In this document: positions 55,061 through 64,000 of the stretch, piece after piece
Position numbering within the stretch: position 1 is the first letter of the stretch
How the letters are laid out: the number at the start of each line of letters is the position of its first letter
Assembly (NCBI RefSeq): GCF_043195095.1
Contig: NZ_JBAFWN010000002.1
Source of the DNA: NCEH01 sp043195095
GTDB lineage: Bacteria; Pseudomonadota; Alphaproteobacteria; Rhizobiales; Xanthobacteraceae
Direction: 5' to 3' (one strand)
Length of the DNA stretch: 64,000 nt
Notes under the pieces: generated by a model
What the model saw: only the letters and a program-made list of their open reading frames with translations
Databases searched by the model: none
Told to the model about the DNA's origin: nothing
Made by a program: the position numbers and the translations under genes

Positions 55061-56386
55061 ATGCTCGAGTCCAAGGGCACCGCGCGCCTGAAGCGCACCC
55101 AGACCCTTACCCTGGCCCTGCTGGTAACGGCGGGCGTGGTCAATTACGTGGACCGCGCCACGCTCGCGGTCGCCAACCCGCTGATCCGCGAGGAATTGCA
55201 CTTTTCCATCGGCGAAATGGGGCTGCTGCTCTCCGCCTTCCTGTGGGCCTATGCCTTCTCCCAATTGCCCGCCGGTGCGCTGATCGACCGGTTCGGGCCG
55301 CGCCTCTCGCTCACGGTCGGGCTCACCTGCTGGTCGCTTGGGCAGATGCTCGGCGGCCTGGTGCAGAATTTCTGGCAGTTCGCCGGCGCGCGCTTCATCC
55401 TCGGCATGGGGGAAGCACCGCACTTCCCCACCTGCGCCCGCATCTCGCGCGACTGGTTCAACATCCGCCAGCGCGGAACCGCGACCGGCATCTGGAACAG
55501 CGCCTCCTCGCTCGGCACGGCCATCGCGGTGCCGCTGCTGACCTTGCTGATGCTTTCCTTCGGCTGGCGCTGGATGTTCGTCGCCATGGGCGTCGCGGGC
55601 CTGGCCTTGGCGTGCGTATATTTCCTGGTGTTCCGCAATCCGGAACAGGCCAATCTGACGGCCGAGGAAAAAGCCTTCCTGAAGGAGGGTGACCCGCTGG
55701 ACGCACCCGCCCGTGTCACCTGGGCCGACTGGAAGCGCCTGTTCGCCTTCAAGACCACCTGGGGCATGATCGCCGGCTATTTCGGCTGCATCTATGTGAC
55801 CTGGCTCTACACCGCCTGGCTGCCCGGCTATCTGGAGATTGAGCGGCACTTCACCATCTCGAAGACCGGCTGGGTCGCCACCATCCCCTTCGCCTTCGGT
55901 GTGCTCGGCGCGGTCTCGGGCGGGCGCATTGTCGACGTGCTGGCGCGGCGCGGCGTGGATCCCATGATGGCGCGCAAATATCCCATGGCGGGCGCGCTGG
56001 TGCTCACCGCGCTGTTCACCCTGATCGCCGCCGAGGCGCCGAGCGACATCCTCGCGATCGCCTGCATCTCCGCCTCGCTGTTCCTGGTCTATTCCTGCTC
56101 CTCGTCCGCCTGGGCCATGGCCTCGGTGGCCGCGCCGGCCAATTGCACCGCCTCCATCGGCTCGGTGCAGAATTTCGGCGGCTATATCGGCGGCGCGCTC
56201 GCGCCAACCGTCACGGGCTTCATCGTCCAGTCCACCGGCACCTTCACCCCGGCGCTGATCACCGGCTCCGTGGTCGCCCTCGCGGCGGCAATCATCTATT
56301 GGATCCTGGTGCGGCGGCCGATTCCTGCCCTCTCCGCCACGCTTCCCGGCAAGGGGGCGGTGCTTGCCGGCACCCCGGCCGAATAG
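55061..56386 (+). CDS. MFS transporter, anion:cation symporter (ACS) family
   Basis: The 441-residue carrier has twelve membrane helices. VNYVDRATLAVANPLIREEL at the N-terminus and GEAPHFPTCARISRDWF after helix 4 are typical of the ACS group (hexuronate, galactonate, phthalate and similar acids). SVQNFGGYIGGALAPTVTGF lies near the C-terminus. It probably imports a sugar acid or aromatic acid with protons. No catabolic genes adjoin it. Confidence 0.87.
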   Translation: MLESKGTARLKRTQTLTLALLVTAGVVNYVDRATLAVANPLIREELHFSIGEMGLLLSAFLWAYAFSQLPAGALIDRFGPRLSLTVGLTCWSLGQMLGGLVQNFWQFAGARFILGMGEAPHFPTCARISRDWFNIRQRGTATGIWNSASSLGTAIAVPLLTLLMLSFGWRWMFVAMGVAGLALACVYFLVFRNPEQANLTAEEKAFLKEGDPLDAPARVTWADWKRLFAFKTTWGMIAGYFGCIYVTWLYTAWLPGYLEIERHFTISKTGWVATIPFAFGVLGAVSGGRIVDVLARRGVDPMMARKYPMAGALVLTALFTLIAAEAPSDILAIACISASLFLVYSCSSSAWAMASVAAPANCTASIGSVQNFGGYIGGALAPTVTGFIVQSTGTFTPALITGSVVALAAAIIYWILVRRPIPALSATLPGKGAVLAGTPAE

Positions 56387-56517
56387 GCCAACGGGCCATG
56401 AGTCCTGCCTCATGGCCCCCGGGCGCACGGCGGGTGCTTAATCCTCTCGCAGCCGCGTGACGGTCAGCCTTCGGCAAGGGATGTCTGCACCGTCGCCGCG
56501 CCACCCCGCACGCCAAT

Positions 56518-56544
56518 AAAAAGGCCCGGCATTGCCGGGCCTTT
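56518..56544 (-). terminator. Intrinsic terminator between MFS and DUF4167 genes
   Basis: An 11-bp stem AAAGGCCCGGC / GCCGGGCCTTT with a 3-nt loop is followed on the minus strand by a run of five T residues. It terminates the DUF4167 gene and may also stop transcripts from the MFS gene. Confidence 0.78.
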
Positions 56545-56570
56545 CGCGTTTCAGTGCCGCGGCAAATAGA

Positions 56571-58025
56571 TCACTCGCCGAGGCTCGGCTCCACGTCGTT
56601 GGGGGCCTGGTTCGCGGCCTCCTCGGCGCGCTCGGCGCGGGTGCGATAGCGGCGGCGGCGGCGGAAGGGCGCGGCTTCCTCGTCCGTACCAGCGGGCGCT
56701 TCGGGAGCGGCGGCGCCCTCGGACGCAGCCGGCGCAGCGGTCGCTTCGACCGGCTCGGGTGCGACGCTCGCCGCCGGAGCCGGAGCGGGATCCGCTGCCG
56801 GGGCCACGGTCGCGGGTGCAGCCGGCGCGGCGGCGGCAGGCGCGACAGGCGCCGGCTTGGCCGCCGCAGGTACTTCCTCAAACGGCAGTTCGGCGGCGGG
56901 ACGTTCCGCTGGGGCGGGCGCGGCCTCCTCTGCCGACCGCGGCGCACGTTCCGCACGGACCGGACGCTCCCGCGCCTCCTTCAGCGGCAAGCCGCCGGTG
57001 ATGAAGGACGGCAAGCCGAGATCGGCCGCCTCGGGGCGTTCCTCGCGCGGAGCGCGGGGCGCACGCGGCGCATAGCCCTGCTCATCCTCGGTGCGGGGCA
57101 CACGCGGCTGACGCGGGGCATAGCCCTGCCCTTCCTCCTCGCCGCGCGGGGCGCGGGGCGGACGGGCCGCATAGCCCTGCTCATCCTCGGCGCGGGGTGC
57201 GCGCGGCGGGCGCTGCGCATAGCCCTGGCCTTCCTCCTCGCCACGCGGAGCGCGGGGCGGACGGGCCGCATAGCCCTGCTCATCCTCGGAGCGGGGCGTG
57301 CGCGGGGGACGCGGGGCATAGCCCTGGCCTTCCTCCTCGCCGCGCGGAGCGCGGGGCGGACGGGCCGCATAACCCTGTTCATCCTCGGCGCGGGGCGCAC
57401 GCGGCGGGCGCGGCGCATAGCCCTGTTCGTCGGAACGCGGGCGATAATCGCGCGGCGGCTGCTGATAGCCTTCGCCGCCCTCTTCGCTGCGACGCTGATA
57501 GCCGCCCTGGCGATTGTCCCGCGGCTGGCGATCATCACGCGGCTGGCGATCGTCCCGGGGCTGGCGATCCTCGCGGGGGAAACGGTCGTCGCGCGGCGGG
57601 CGCGGCTGGAACTGCGCCTCGCGCGCATAGGGCTGCTGCTGGGGCTGGGCCTGCGGCTGCTGGCCCTCGCCGGCCGCATTCTCCTCGCCGTCCTCGTCCT
57701 CCTGGTCCTCATTGCCGAAGCCGGGCTGCGGCTGGGGCGCGAACTGGCCCTGCAGGGAGGCGATCAGGCGGATGTAATGTTCAGCATGCTGGAAATAGTT
57801 TTCCGCAGCCACATGATCGCCCGAGGATTGGGCATCGCGAGCCAGCTGGAGATATTTCTCGGCAATGTGATGGGCGGTGCCGCGCACCTTCATATCGGGG
57901 CCGTTGGACTCATAGACCCGCGTCAGGGGGTTGGAGCCGCGGCGATTGTTATTATTGTTATTATTATTGTTGTTATTGTTATTGTTGTTACGGCCGCGCG
58001 GACGCTTCTGCTGACCATTTCTCAT
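56571..58025 (-). CDS. DUF4167 protein with Asn tract and Arg/Pro repeats
   Basis: The 484-residue protein starts MRNGQQKRPRGR, has 15 consecutive Asn, then the conserved DUF4167 domain (about 28-110: NPLTRVYESNGPDMKVRGTA, AENYFQHAEHYIRLIA). The remainder is disordered: DRQPRD repeats, eight copies of a QGYAxRPPRxPRxE unit, and an Ala/Pro/Glu-rich tail. The arginine-rich, low-complexity build suggests RNA or nucleic-acid association, which is inferred. The family is conserved downstream of prmC in Rhizobiales. A terminator follows. Confidence 0.88.
   Translation of the reverse strand: MRNGQQKRPRGRNNNNNNNNNNNNNNNRRGSNPLTRVYESNGPDMKVRGTAHHIAEKYLQLARDAQSSGDHVAAENYFQHAEHYIRLIASLQGQFAPQPQPGFGNEDQEDEDGEENAAGEGQQPQAQPQQQPYAREAQFQPRPPRDDRFPREDRQPRDDRQPRDDRQPRDNRQGGYQRRSEEGGEGYQQPPRDYRPRSDEQGYAPRPPRAPRAEDEQGYAARPPRAPRGEEEGQGYAPRPPRTPRSEDEQGYAARPPRAPRGEEEGQGYAQRPPRAPRAEDEQGYAARPPRAPRGEEEGQGYAPRQPRVPRTEDEQGYAPRAPRAPREERPEAADLGLPSFITGGLPLKEARERPVRAERAPRSAEEAAPAPAERPAAELPFEEVPAAAKPAPVAPAAAAPAAPATVAPAADPAPAPAASVAPEPVEATAAPAASEGAAAPEAPAGTDEEAAPFRRRRRYRTRAERAEEAANQAPNDVEPSLGE
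57045..57430 (-). repeat. Tandem coding repeat in the DUF4167 gene
   Basis: Eight 16-17-residue units of QGYAxRPPRxPRxE alternate between DE-type and EEEG-type endings, giving a higher-order period of 33 residues (99 bp). The near-identical DNA of alternate units suggests recent duplication. Confidence 0.85.
57945..57989 (-). repeat. Trinucleotide (AAY)15 tract encoding 15 Asn
   Basis: Fifteen consecutive Asn codons (AAC and AAT mixed) occur near the start of the DUF4167 gene. The tract is sharply AT-rich against the GC-rich surroundings. Length changes would keep the frame. Confidence 0.95.
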
Positions 58026-58553
58026 CTGAATCGTTCTCTACTCGCTCGGCGCTCATCGCCGTTTTGCGTCCGGTCCGCTCGGACGGGTGCCGGAAAGGCG
58101 CCCGCCGCGGCCGGGTTCAAATCCGTCGGGGTGTCGTCAACCACGAACGCGAGCTGCGCCCGCATTCCTTCCAAATCCACACCGGATGTCAGTTCGGATC
58201 TGTTCGACCATGAGCCCCGTTCCGCGCAAAACGCGCGGCCAGCCAAGCCATTTCTCGACGCTACCGTTAGCGGCGCAACCGTTCTCGGCATGCGTGCGAG
58301 ACAGTGGGTATTCGATCGTCCCGTGAAGGAATGCCGTGACGCAACATCGGTGCGTCATCAACTTTCGCCTGCCACACCCCCGAAACAAGGTTCCAGTTTC
58401 AGGCGCGGGCCTCAACCATGCGGACCGAAGCCCCGGTACGATTCCTGCCAAGGACACTAGCCAGTTCGCTTAGCCCTTCCAAGCGGTTTTTTCGCGGCGG
58501 CGCCTCAAATCCCCGCTGGCGCGCGATGGGCCGGGAGCGGCCGGCGGGTGGGT
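58026..58553. other. Intergenic region upstream of the DUF4167 gene
   Basis: This 528-bp gap between prmC (minus) and the DUF4167 gene (minus) contains no supported gene; several short frames lack starts, ribosome sites or family character. It should hold a promoter for the DUF4167 gene, but I could not identify convincing hexamers or an EcfG site. Confidence 0.4.
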
Positions 58554-59428
58554 TCAGGGCGCCCGCAGCACCAAAGCGCGCGGAATGCCACCGAGGTCCG
58601 GCCGCGCCGGAGCCTCCGCGACCAGCCCCTGCGCCCGTGCCAAACCGGCCACCTCGCTTTCTTGCCCGATGCCCAGTTCGAGCACCGCGACCCCCTGCGA
58701 GGCCAGCAAGCGTGGCAGTGCAGCAAGAATCGCGCGATAGGCATCAAGCCCGTCGGCCCCGCCGTCCAGTGCCGGCGCAGGATCGAACAGGCGCACCTCG
58801 CGTTGCAACCCAGGCAGGTCGCCACTGGGGATATAGGGCGGATTGGAGACCACGAGGTCGAATGGACCCTCCAGATCCTGCGCCCAGTCGCCGACCCGCA
58901 CCACGCTGCGCGCCGCCAGACCCAGTCGCGCCAGATTGTCGCGGGCGGTGCGCGCAGCGCCGGCGGAGCGGTCCACCCCGACCCCGAACGCCTGCGGCAG
59001 CTCGCTCAGCAGCGCCGCGAGAATCGCCCCGCTGCCGATGCCGAGGTCCAGCACCCGCAGCCGCTCACCGCGTCGCGCACCCAGCGCCGACAGAGCCGCT
59101 TCCACCAAAGTCTCGGTATCGGGACGCGGCACCAGCGTTTCGTCCGACAGCTGGAAGGGCAGGCTCCAGAATTCCTTCTCGCCCAGGATGCGCGCCACAG
59201 GCTCGCCGGCGAGGCGCCGGTCCACCCGCGCCTCAAGGGCGGCGAGGGCGGACGCCTCCACCGGCGCGTCGCCGGCCAGCAGCAGATCGGCGGGCGCCAC
59301 CTGGAGCGCATCGGCGAGCAGCAGGCGCGCGTCGAGATCGGCGCTCTCGATGCCGGCGGCGCGCAGCCGCGCCGCGAGCGCACGGCGCACCGCCGCGCGG
59401 GTCGGGGCGCCGGCGGCCGCAGTCCTGC

Positions 59429-59432
<4 letters not shown>
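58554..59432 (-). CDS. prmC: Release factor glutamine methyltransferase
   Basis: The 292-residue protein methylates the GGQ glutamine of release factors. The catalytic NPPY motif is in LVVSNPPYIPSGDL, the SAM-binding motif in VLDLGIGSGAILAALL, and an N-terminal helical domain ends before LVPRPDTETLVE. The start overlaps the prfA stop by ATGA, coupling enzyme and substrate. Confidence 0.96.
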
Positions 59433-60511
<1,079 letters not shown>

Positions 60512-60541
60512 AAGGCACACCGCACGACAGGAGAAACCCGC

Positions 60542-62818
60542 TCAAAGCAGCAATCCGCTCTGCTCGGCGAAGGCCCGCAGGGCCCCGCGCACGTCCACCG
60601 TGCCCGTGGTGTCGGCCAGCAGCGGCAGCAGGACGGCGCGCGCGGCCTCCACGTCGAGCCGCAGCATGGTGGACTTCACCGGGCCGATGGCGGCCGGAGA
60701 CAGCGACAGGGCCCGATAGCCGAGCGCGGCCAGGGCGATGGATTCCAGCGGCCGCGAGGCAAGCTCGCCGCACAAGGTCACCGGCTTGCCGTGGCGCGCG
60801 CCAGCCTCAGCCACCATGCGGAACGCCCGCAGCGCCGCCGGCGAGAGCGGATCGAACCGTTCCGCGACCCGCACATTGGCCCGGTCGGCGGCGAACAGGA
60901 ATTGCACCAGATCGTTGGAGCCGACCGAGAGGAAATCCACCCGCGAGAGAATCTCGTCCAGCTCGAACAGCAGCGAGGGCACCTCGACCATGGCGCCGAC
61001 GAACACCCGCTCCGGCAGCACGTGGCCGTGCTTGCGCAAATGGGTCAGCTCGCGCTCCAGGATCGCCTTCGCCTGGTCGAACTCGCCGGCGGTCGCGATC
61101 ATGGGGAACATGATGCGCAGGTCCCGCCCCGCGCCCGCGCGCAGCAGCGCCCGCAGCTGGCTGCGCAGCAGGCCGGGCCGATCCAGCCCGAGGCGGATGG
61201 CGCGCCAGCCGAGCGCCGGATTCTCTTCCTCCACCGTGCGCATGTAGGGCAGCACCTTGTCGCCGCCGATATCGAGCGTGCGGAAGGTGACCGGCCGTCC
61301 GGCGGCGGCATCCAGCACCGCGCGGTACAGGTTCAGCTGTTCCGAGATGCGCGGGAAGGTGGAGGCGATCATGAACTGGAGTTCGGTGCGGAACAGGCCG
61401 ATGCCCGAGGCGCCGGTTTCCGCGATATGCGGCAGGTCCACCAGCAGGCCGGCATTCAGATGCAGGTCCACCTGCACCCCGTCGCGCGTGACCGAGGGGA
61501 GATCGCGCAGCGCGGCATATTGCGCCTGCCGGCGGGCGCGGAAGCGCGCCTTCTCGGCATAGGCCGCCTCGACATCGCCGGGCGGGCGCAGATGCACTTC
61601 GCCCGCCTGCCCGTCGACGATCACCGGATCGCCGGGATCGGCGAGGCCGGCGGCATTCTCCACCTGCCCGACCGCCGCGATGCCGAGCGCGCGGGCGACG
61701 ATGGTGACGTGGCTGGTGGTGCCGCCTTCTTCTAGCACCAGGCCACGAATGCGGCTGCGGTCATAATCCAGCAGCGCCGCCGGGCTCATGTTGCGGGCCA
61801 CCAGCACGGCGTTTTCCGGCAGGTCCGTCCGGTCGGAGGCGCGGCCGCGCCCGGTCAATTCGCGCAACAGGCGGTTGGCGAGATCGTCGAGATCGTGCAG
61901 GCGCTCGCGCAGATAGGGGTCGGAGGCGCGCATGATGCGAGCGCGGGTATCGGATTGCACCCGCTCGACCGCGCCTTCCGCCGTGAGGCCGGACATGACG
62001 GCCTCGCGCATGCGGTGCATCCAGCCCCGGTCGTGGGCGAACATGCGATAGGCTTCGAGAATCTCGCGATGCTCGCCGGCCTTGGAGAGGCCGTCATCCT
62101 CCAGCAGCAGGTCTATGGAGGCGCGCAGCTTGCCGATGGCGCCATCGAGCCGCACCACTTCCTTCTGCACGTCGTCGGCGATCACATTGGTGACCACGAT
62201 GCGCGGCTCGTGCAGCACCACATGGCCGAGCCCGAGGCCATCCGCGAGCGGGATGCCGGTGAGATGCAGCGGCCGGCGCACCGCCGGTTCCGCGCCCGGC
62301 TTGGCGAGCGCGGTGAGCTCGCCCGAGGCGATCATCTCCGCCAGAACCATGGCGGTGGTCTGGAGCGCCTCGATCTCCTCTTCCGCATAGGTGCGGCGGG
62401 CGCGATTCTGGACCACCAGAACGCCCAGCGTGTTGCCGGCCCGCAGGATCGGCACGCCGAGGAAGGAATTGTAGATTTCTTCGCCGGTTTCCGGGCGGTA
62501 GGAATATTCCGGGTGATGCTGGGCGTCGGACAGCGCGAGGGATTCCGCCTCGCGCGCCACATGGCCGACCAAGCCCTCGTCCACCCGCATGACGGTCAAG
62601 TGAACCGCATCACGGTTCAGACCTTCGGTGGCGTACAGCTCAAGCGTCTGGTCCACGCGCAGCACATAGACCGAGCACACCTCCGCCACCATGTTGGCGG
62701 CGATCAGGACAACGATCTTATCCAGGCGGTCCTGGGCGCTGACCGGCTCCGCCATGACCTCGCGGAGACGTCTTAACAGCACCCGAGGCCCGCCAAGCGC
62801 GCCACGCATCGGCCGCAT
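60542..62818 (-). CDS. ptsP: Phosphoenolpyruvate--protein phosphotransferase, nitrogen-type (EI-Ntr)
   Basis: The 758-residue protein has an N-terminal GAF domain (about 25-170: VCSVYVLRVDQTLELYATEGL, YNSFLGVPIL) followed by the enzyme I module. The phosphorylated histidine is in EGGTTSHVTIVARALG, and the PEP-binding barrel includes GIGLFRTELQFM and the catalytic cysteine in VTLCGELAS. It starts the PTS-Ntr phosphorelay that senses glutamine/2-oxoglutarate. ATG 62818 or an ATG three codons later can start it. It follows lysC by 68 bp. Confidence 0.94.
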   Translation of the reverse strand: MRPMRGALGGPRVLLRRLREVMAEPVSAQDRLDKIVVLIAANMVAEVCSVYVLRVDQTLELYATEGLNRDAVHLTVMRVDEGLVGHVAREAESLALSDAQHHPEYSYRPETGEEIYNSFLGVPILRAGNTLGVLVVQNRARRTYAEEEIEALQTTAMVLAEMIASGELTALAKPGAEPAVRRPLHLTGIPLADGLGLGHVVLHEPRIVVTNVIADDVQKEVVRLDGAIGKLRASIDLLLEDDGLSKAGEHREILEAYRMFAHDRGWMHRMREAVMSGLTAEGAVERVQSDTRARIMRASDPYLRERLHDLDDLANRLLRELTGRGRASDRTDLPENAVLVARNMSPAALLDYDRSRIRGLVLEEGGTTSHVTIVARALGIAAVGQVENAAGLADPGDPVIVDGQAGEVHLRPPGDVEAAYAEKARFRARRQAQYAALRDLPSVTRDGVQVDLHLNAGLLVDLPHIAETGASGIGLFRTELQFMIASTFPRISEQLNLYRAVLDAAAGRPVTFRTLDIGGDKVLPYMRTVEEENPALGWRAIRLGLDRPGLLRSQLRALLRAGAGRDLRIMFPMIATAGEFDQAKAILERELTHLRKHGHVLPERVFVGAMVEVPSLLFELDEILSRVDFLSVGSNDLVQFLFAADRANVRVAERFDPLSPAALRAFRMVAEAGARHGKPVTLCGELASRPLESIALAALGYRALSLSPAAIGPVKSTMLRLDVEAARAVLLPLLADTTGTVDVRGALRAFAEQSGLLL

Positions 62819-62886
62819 CCTTCAAGAGTTGCGAGGCGTTCTCACCTCGTATGACCGCCGATGACCCGCCCCCGCAGTCTCGATTA

Positions 62887-64000
62887 TCAGCTATCGAGAC
62901 CGTATAGCGAATGGAGAGTCCGCACCGCAAGTTCGGTATAGGCGGCATCAATCAGGATCGAGATCTTGATTTCCGACGTGGTGATGGCGCGGATGTTGAT
63001 TCCCTTGCCCGCCAGCGCCTGGAACGCATCCGCCGCGACGCCCGCATGCGAACGCATGCCGATGCCGATCACCGACACCTTGGTGACGTCGGTCGCGCCC
63101 TCCAGCACCTCGAACCCGATGGAATCACGGGAATTTTCCAGCGCCGCGCGGGCTCGGTCGTAATCCGCCGAGGGCACGGTGAAGGTGATGTCGGTGAAGC
63201 CGTCCGCCGACACGTTCTGCACGATCATGTCCACATTGATGTGGGCCTCGGCCAGCGGACCGAACACGGCGGCGGCGATGCCGGGCTTGTCGGCCACGCG
63301 GCGAATGGACACCTGCGCCTCGTCCTTGGCGAAGGCGATGCCCGTCACCACCTGCGATTCCATCTGGTTTGCCACGATTTCCTCCTCGTCGCAGATCAGC
63401 GTGCCCGCCGCCTCGACCGTGCTCATGTGCGGGGCGTCGGGGTCCTCGAAGCTGGAGCGCACGAAGGTGCGGACCTTGTGCACCATGGCCAGCTCCACCG
63501 AGCGCACCTGCAACACCTTGGCGCCGAGCGACGCCATTTCCAGCATTTCCTCGAACGCGATGCTCTTCATGCGCTTGGCGCGCTGCACAACGCGCGGGTC
63601 GGTCGTATAGACGCCGTCCACGTCGGTATAGATGTCGCAGCGCTCCGCGCCGATGGCCGCGGCCAGCGCCACCGCGCTGGTGTCCGAGCCGCCGCGCCCG
63701 AGCGTGGTGATGCGGCCCGAAGGCAGGTGCACGCCCTGGAAGCCGGCAACCACCGCCACCTCCCCGGCGTCGAGCGCCGCGCCCAGCGCCGCGCCGTCGA
63801 TCTCCAGGATGCGGGCGGAGCCGTGGGCGTCGTCGGTGGAAATCGGCACCTGCCAGCCCTGCCAGGACCGGGCGCTGAGCCCCTTCGCCTGGAGCGCGAT
63901 GGCAAGCAGACCCGAGGTCACCTGCTCGCCGGAGGCAACGACAGCATCATATTCTCGCGCATCGTGCAGCGTGGAGGCCTCGCGGCACCAGGCGACCAAT
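62887..64000 (-). CDS. lysC: Aspartate kinase (5' end beyond window)
   Basis: The visible C-terminal 371 residues belong to a monofunctional aspartokinase. GRGGSDTSAVALAAAIGAERCDIYTDVDGVYTTDPR is split here as GGSDTSAVALAAA and DIYTDVDGVYTTD, the nucleotide- and aspartate-binding region; two ACT domains follow (from about IAFAKDEAQVSIRRV and VSVIGIGMRSHAG). These bind lysine and threonine for feedback control. The stop is at 62887; the start lies right of the window. It phosphorylates aspartate for lysine, threonine and methionine synthesis. Confidence 0.95.
   Translation of the reverse strand, partial: LVAWCREASTLHDAREYDAVVASGEQVTSGLLAIALQAKGLSARSWQGWQVPISTDDAHGSARILEIDGAALGAALDAGEVAVVAGFQGVHLPSGRITTLGRGGSDTSAVALAAAIGAERCDIYTDVDGVYTTDPRVVQRAKRMKSIAFEEMLEMASLGAKVLQVRSVELAMVHKVRTFVRSSFEDPDAPHMSTVEAAGTLICDEEEIVANQMESQVVTGIAFAKDEAQVSIRRVADKPGIAAAVFGPLAEAHINVDMIVQNVSADGFTDITFTVPSADYDRARAALENSRDSIGFEVLEGATDVTKVSVIGIGMRSHAGVAADAFQALAGKGINIRAITTSEIKISILIDAAYTELAVRTLHSLYGLDS

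Noticed and set aside
57945..57989. Asn-codon tract as a phase-variation switch
   Set aside because: Loss or gain of whole triplets keeps the reading frame, so on/off switching is not expected; only length variation is plausible.

Overview
The window is a GC-rich alphaproteobacterial chromosome segment. Gene order and content (lysC-ptsP-prfA-prmC-DUF4167, hisBHA(F)E-coaA, hslVU, a DUF3309 gene with an EcfG-type promoter, a COG3963-type phospholipid methyltransferase) point to the Hyphomicrobiales, most likely a Xanthobacteraceae relative; that assignment is inference. No insertion sequence, prophage, rRNA operon or CRISPR array is visible. A perfect 16-bp parS site at 18511 suggests the segment lies in the origin-proximal part of the chromosome.

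Layout. 1-3303: histidine phosphatase (cut by the window edge), phospholipid N-methyltransferase, galU, and divergent galE. 3433-5215: MltB-type lytic transglycosylase and a small Cys-rich exported protein. 5359-10015: a Liv-type ABC importer with a fused LivH-LivM permease. 10026-10508: a monohaem c-type cytochrome behind a perfect FNR/FixK box. 10648-18389: a fused hydantoinase/oxoprolinase divergent from a TRAP transporter and a MarR-like regulator. 18511: parS. 18760-20696: CbtA/CbtB under a cobalamin riboswitch and a divergent phosphatase. 20760-24391: molybdate module (mop, modABC, short modE) with two Mo-box palindromes. 24452: tRNA-Gly(TCC).

25188-38906 is the most interesting region: a probable secreted, O-acetylated exopolysaccharide system. 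It combines a BcsB-like periplasmic subunit, an NfrB-like GT2 synthase ending in two MshEN (c-di-GMP) modules, AlgF/AlgI-like acetylation proteins plus two AlgJ/AlgX-like SGNH proteins, a huge TPR/beta-barrel NfrA-like outer-membrane protein with a triplicated TPR module, and a membrane diguanylate cyclase immediately downstream. Parts of the cellulose, alginate and N4-receptor systems are thus merged into one locus with its own c-di-GMP writer and reader.

38964-46926: aminopeptidase P, DUF3309 stress peptide, omega-transaminase, a TPR membrane protein of unknown role, and hslVU. 46981-49810: MFS exporter, alpha/beta hydrolase and an unrecognised membrane protein. 50015-54735: histidine biosynthesis and pantothenate kinase. 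55061-56386: ACS-type MFS carrier. 56571-64000 (minus strand): DUF4167 protein, prmC, prfA, ptsP and lysC (cut by the right edge). A 110-bp dispersed repeat occurs twice in opposite orientation (23831 and 44825).
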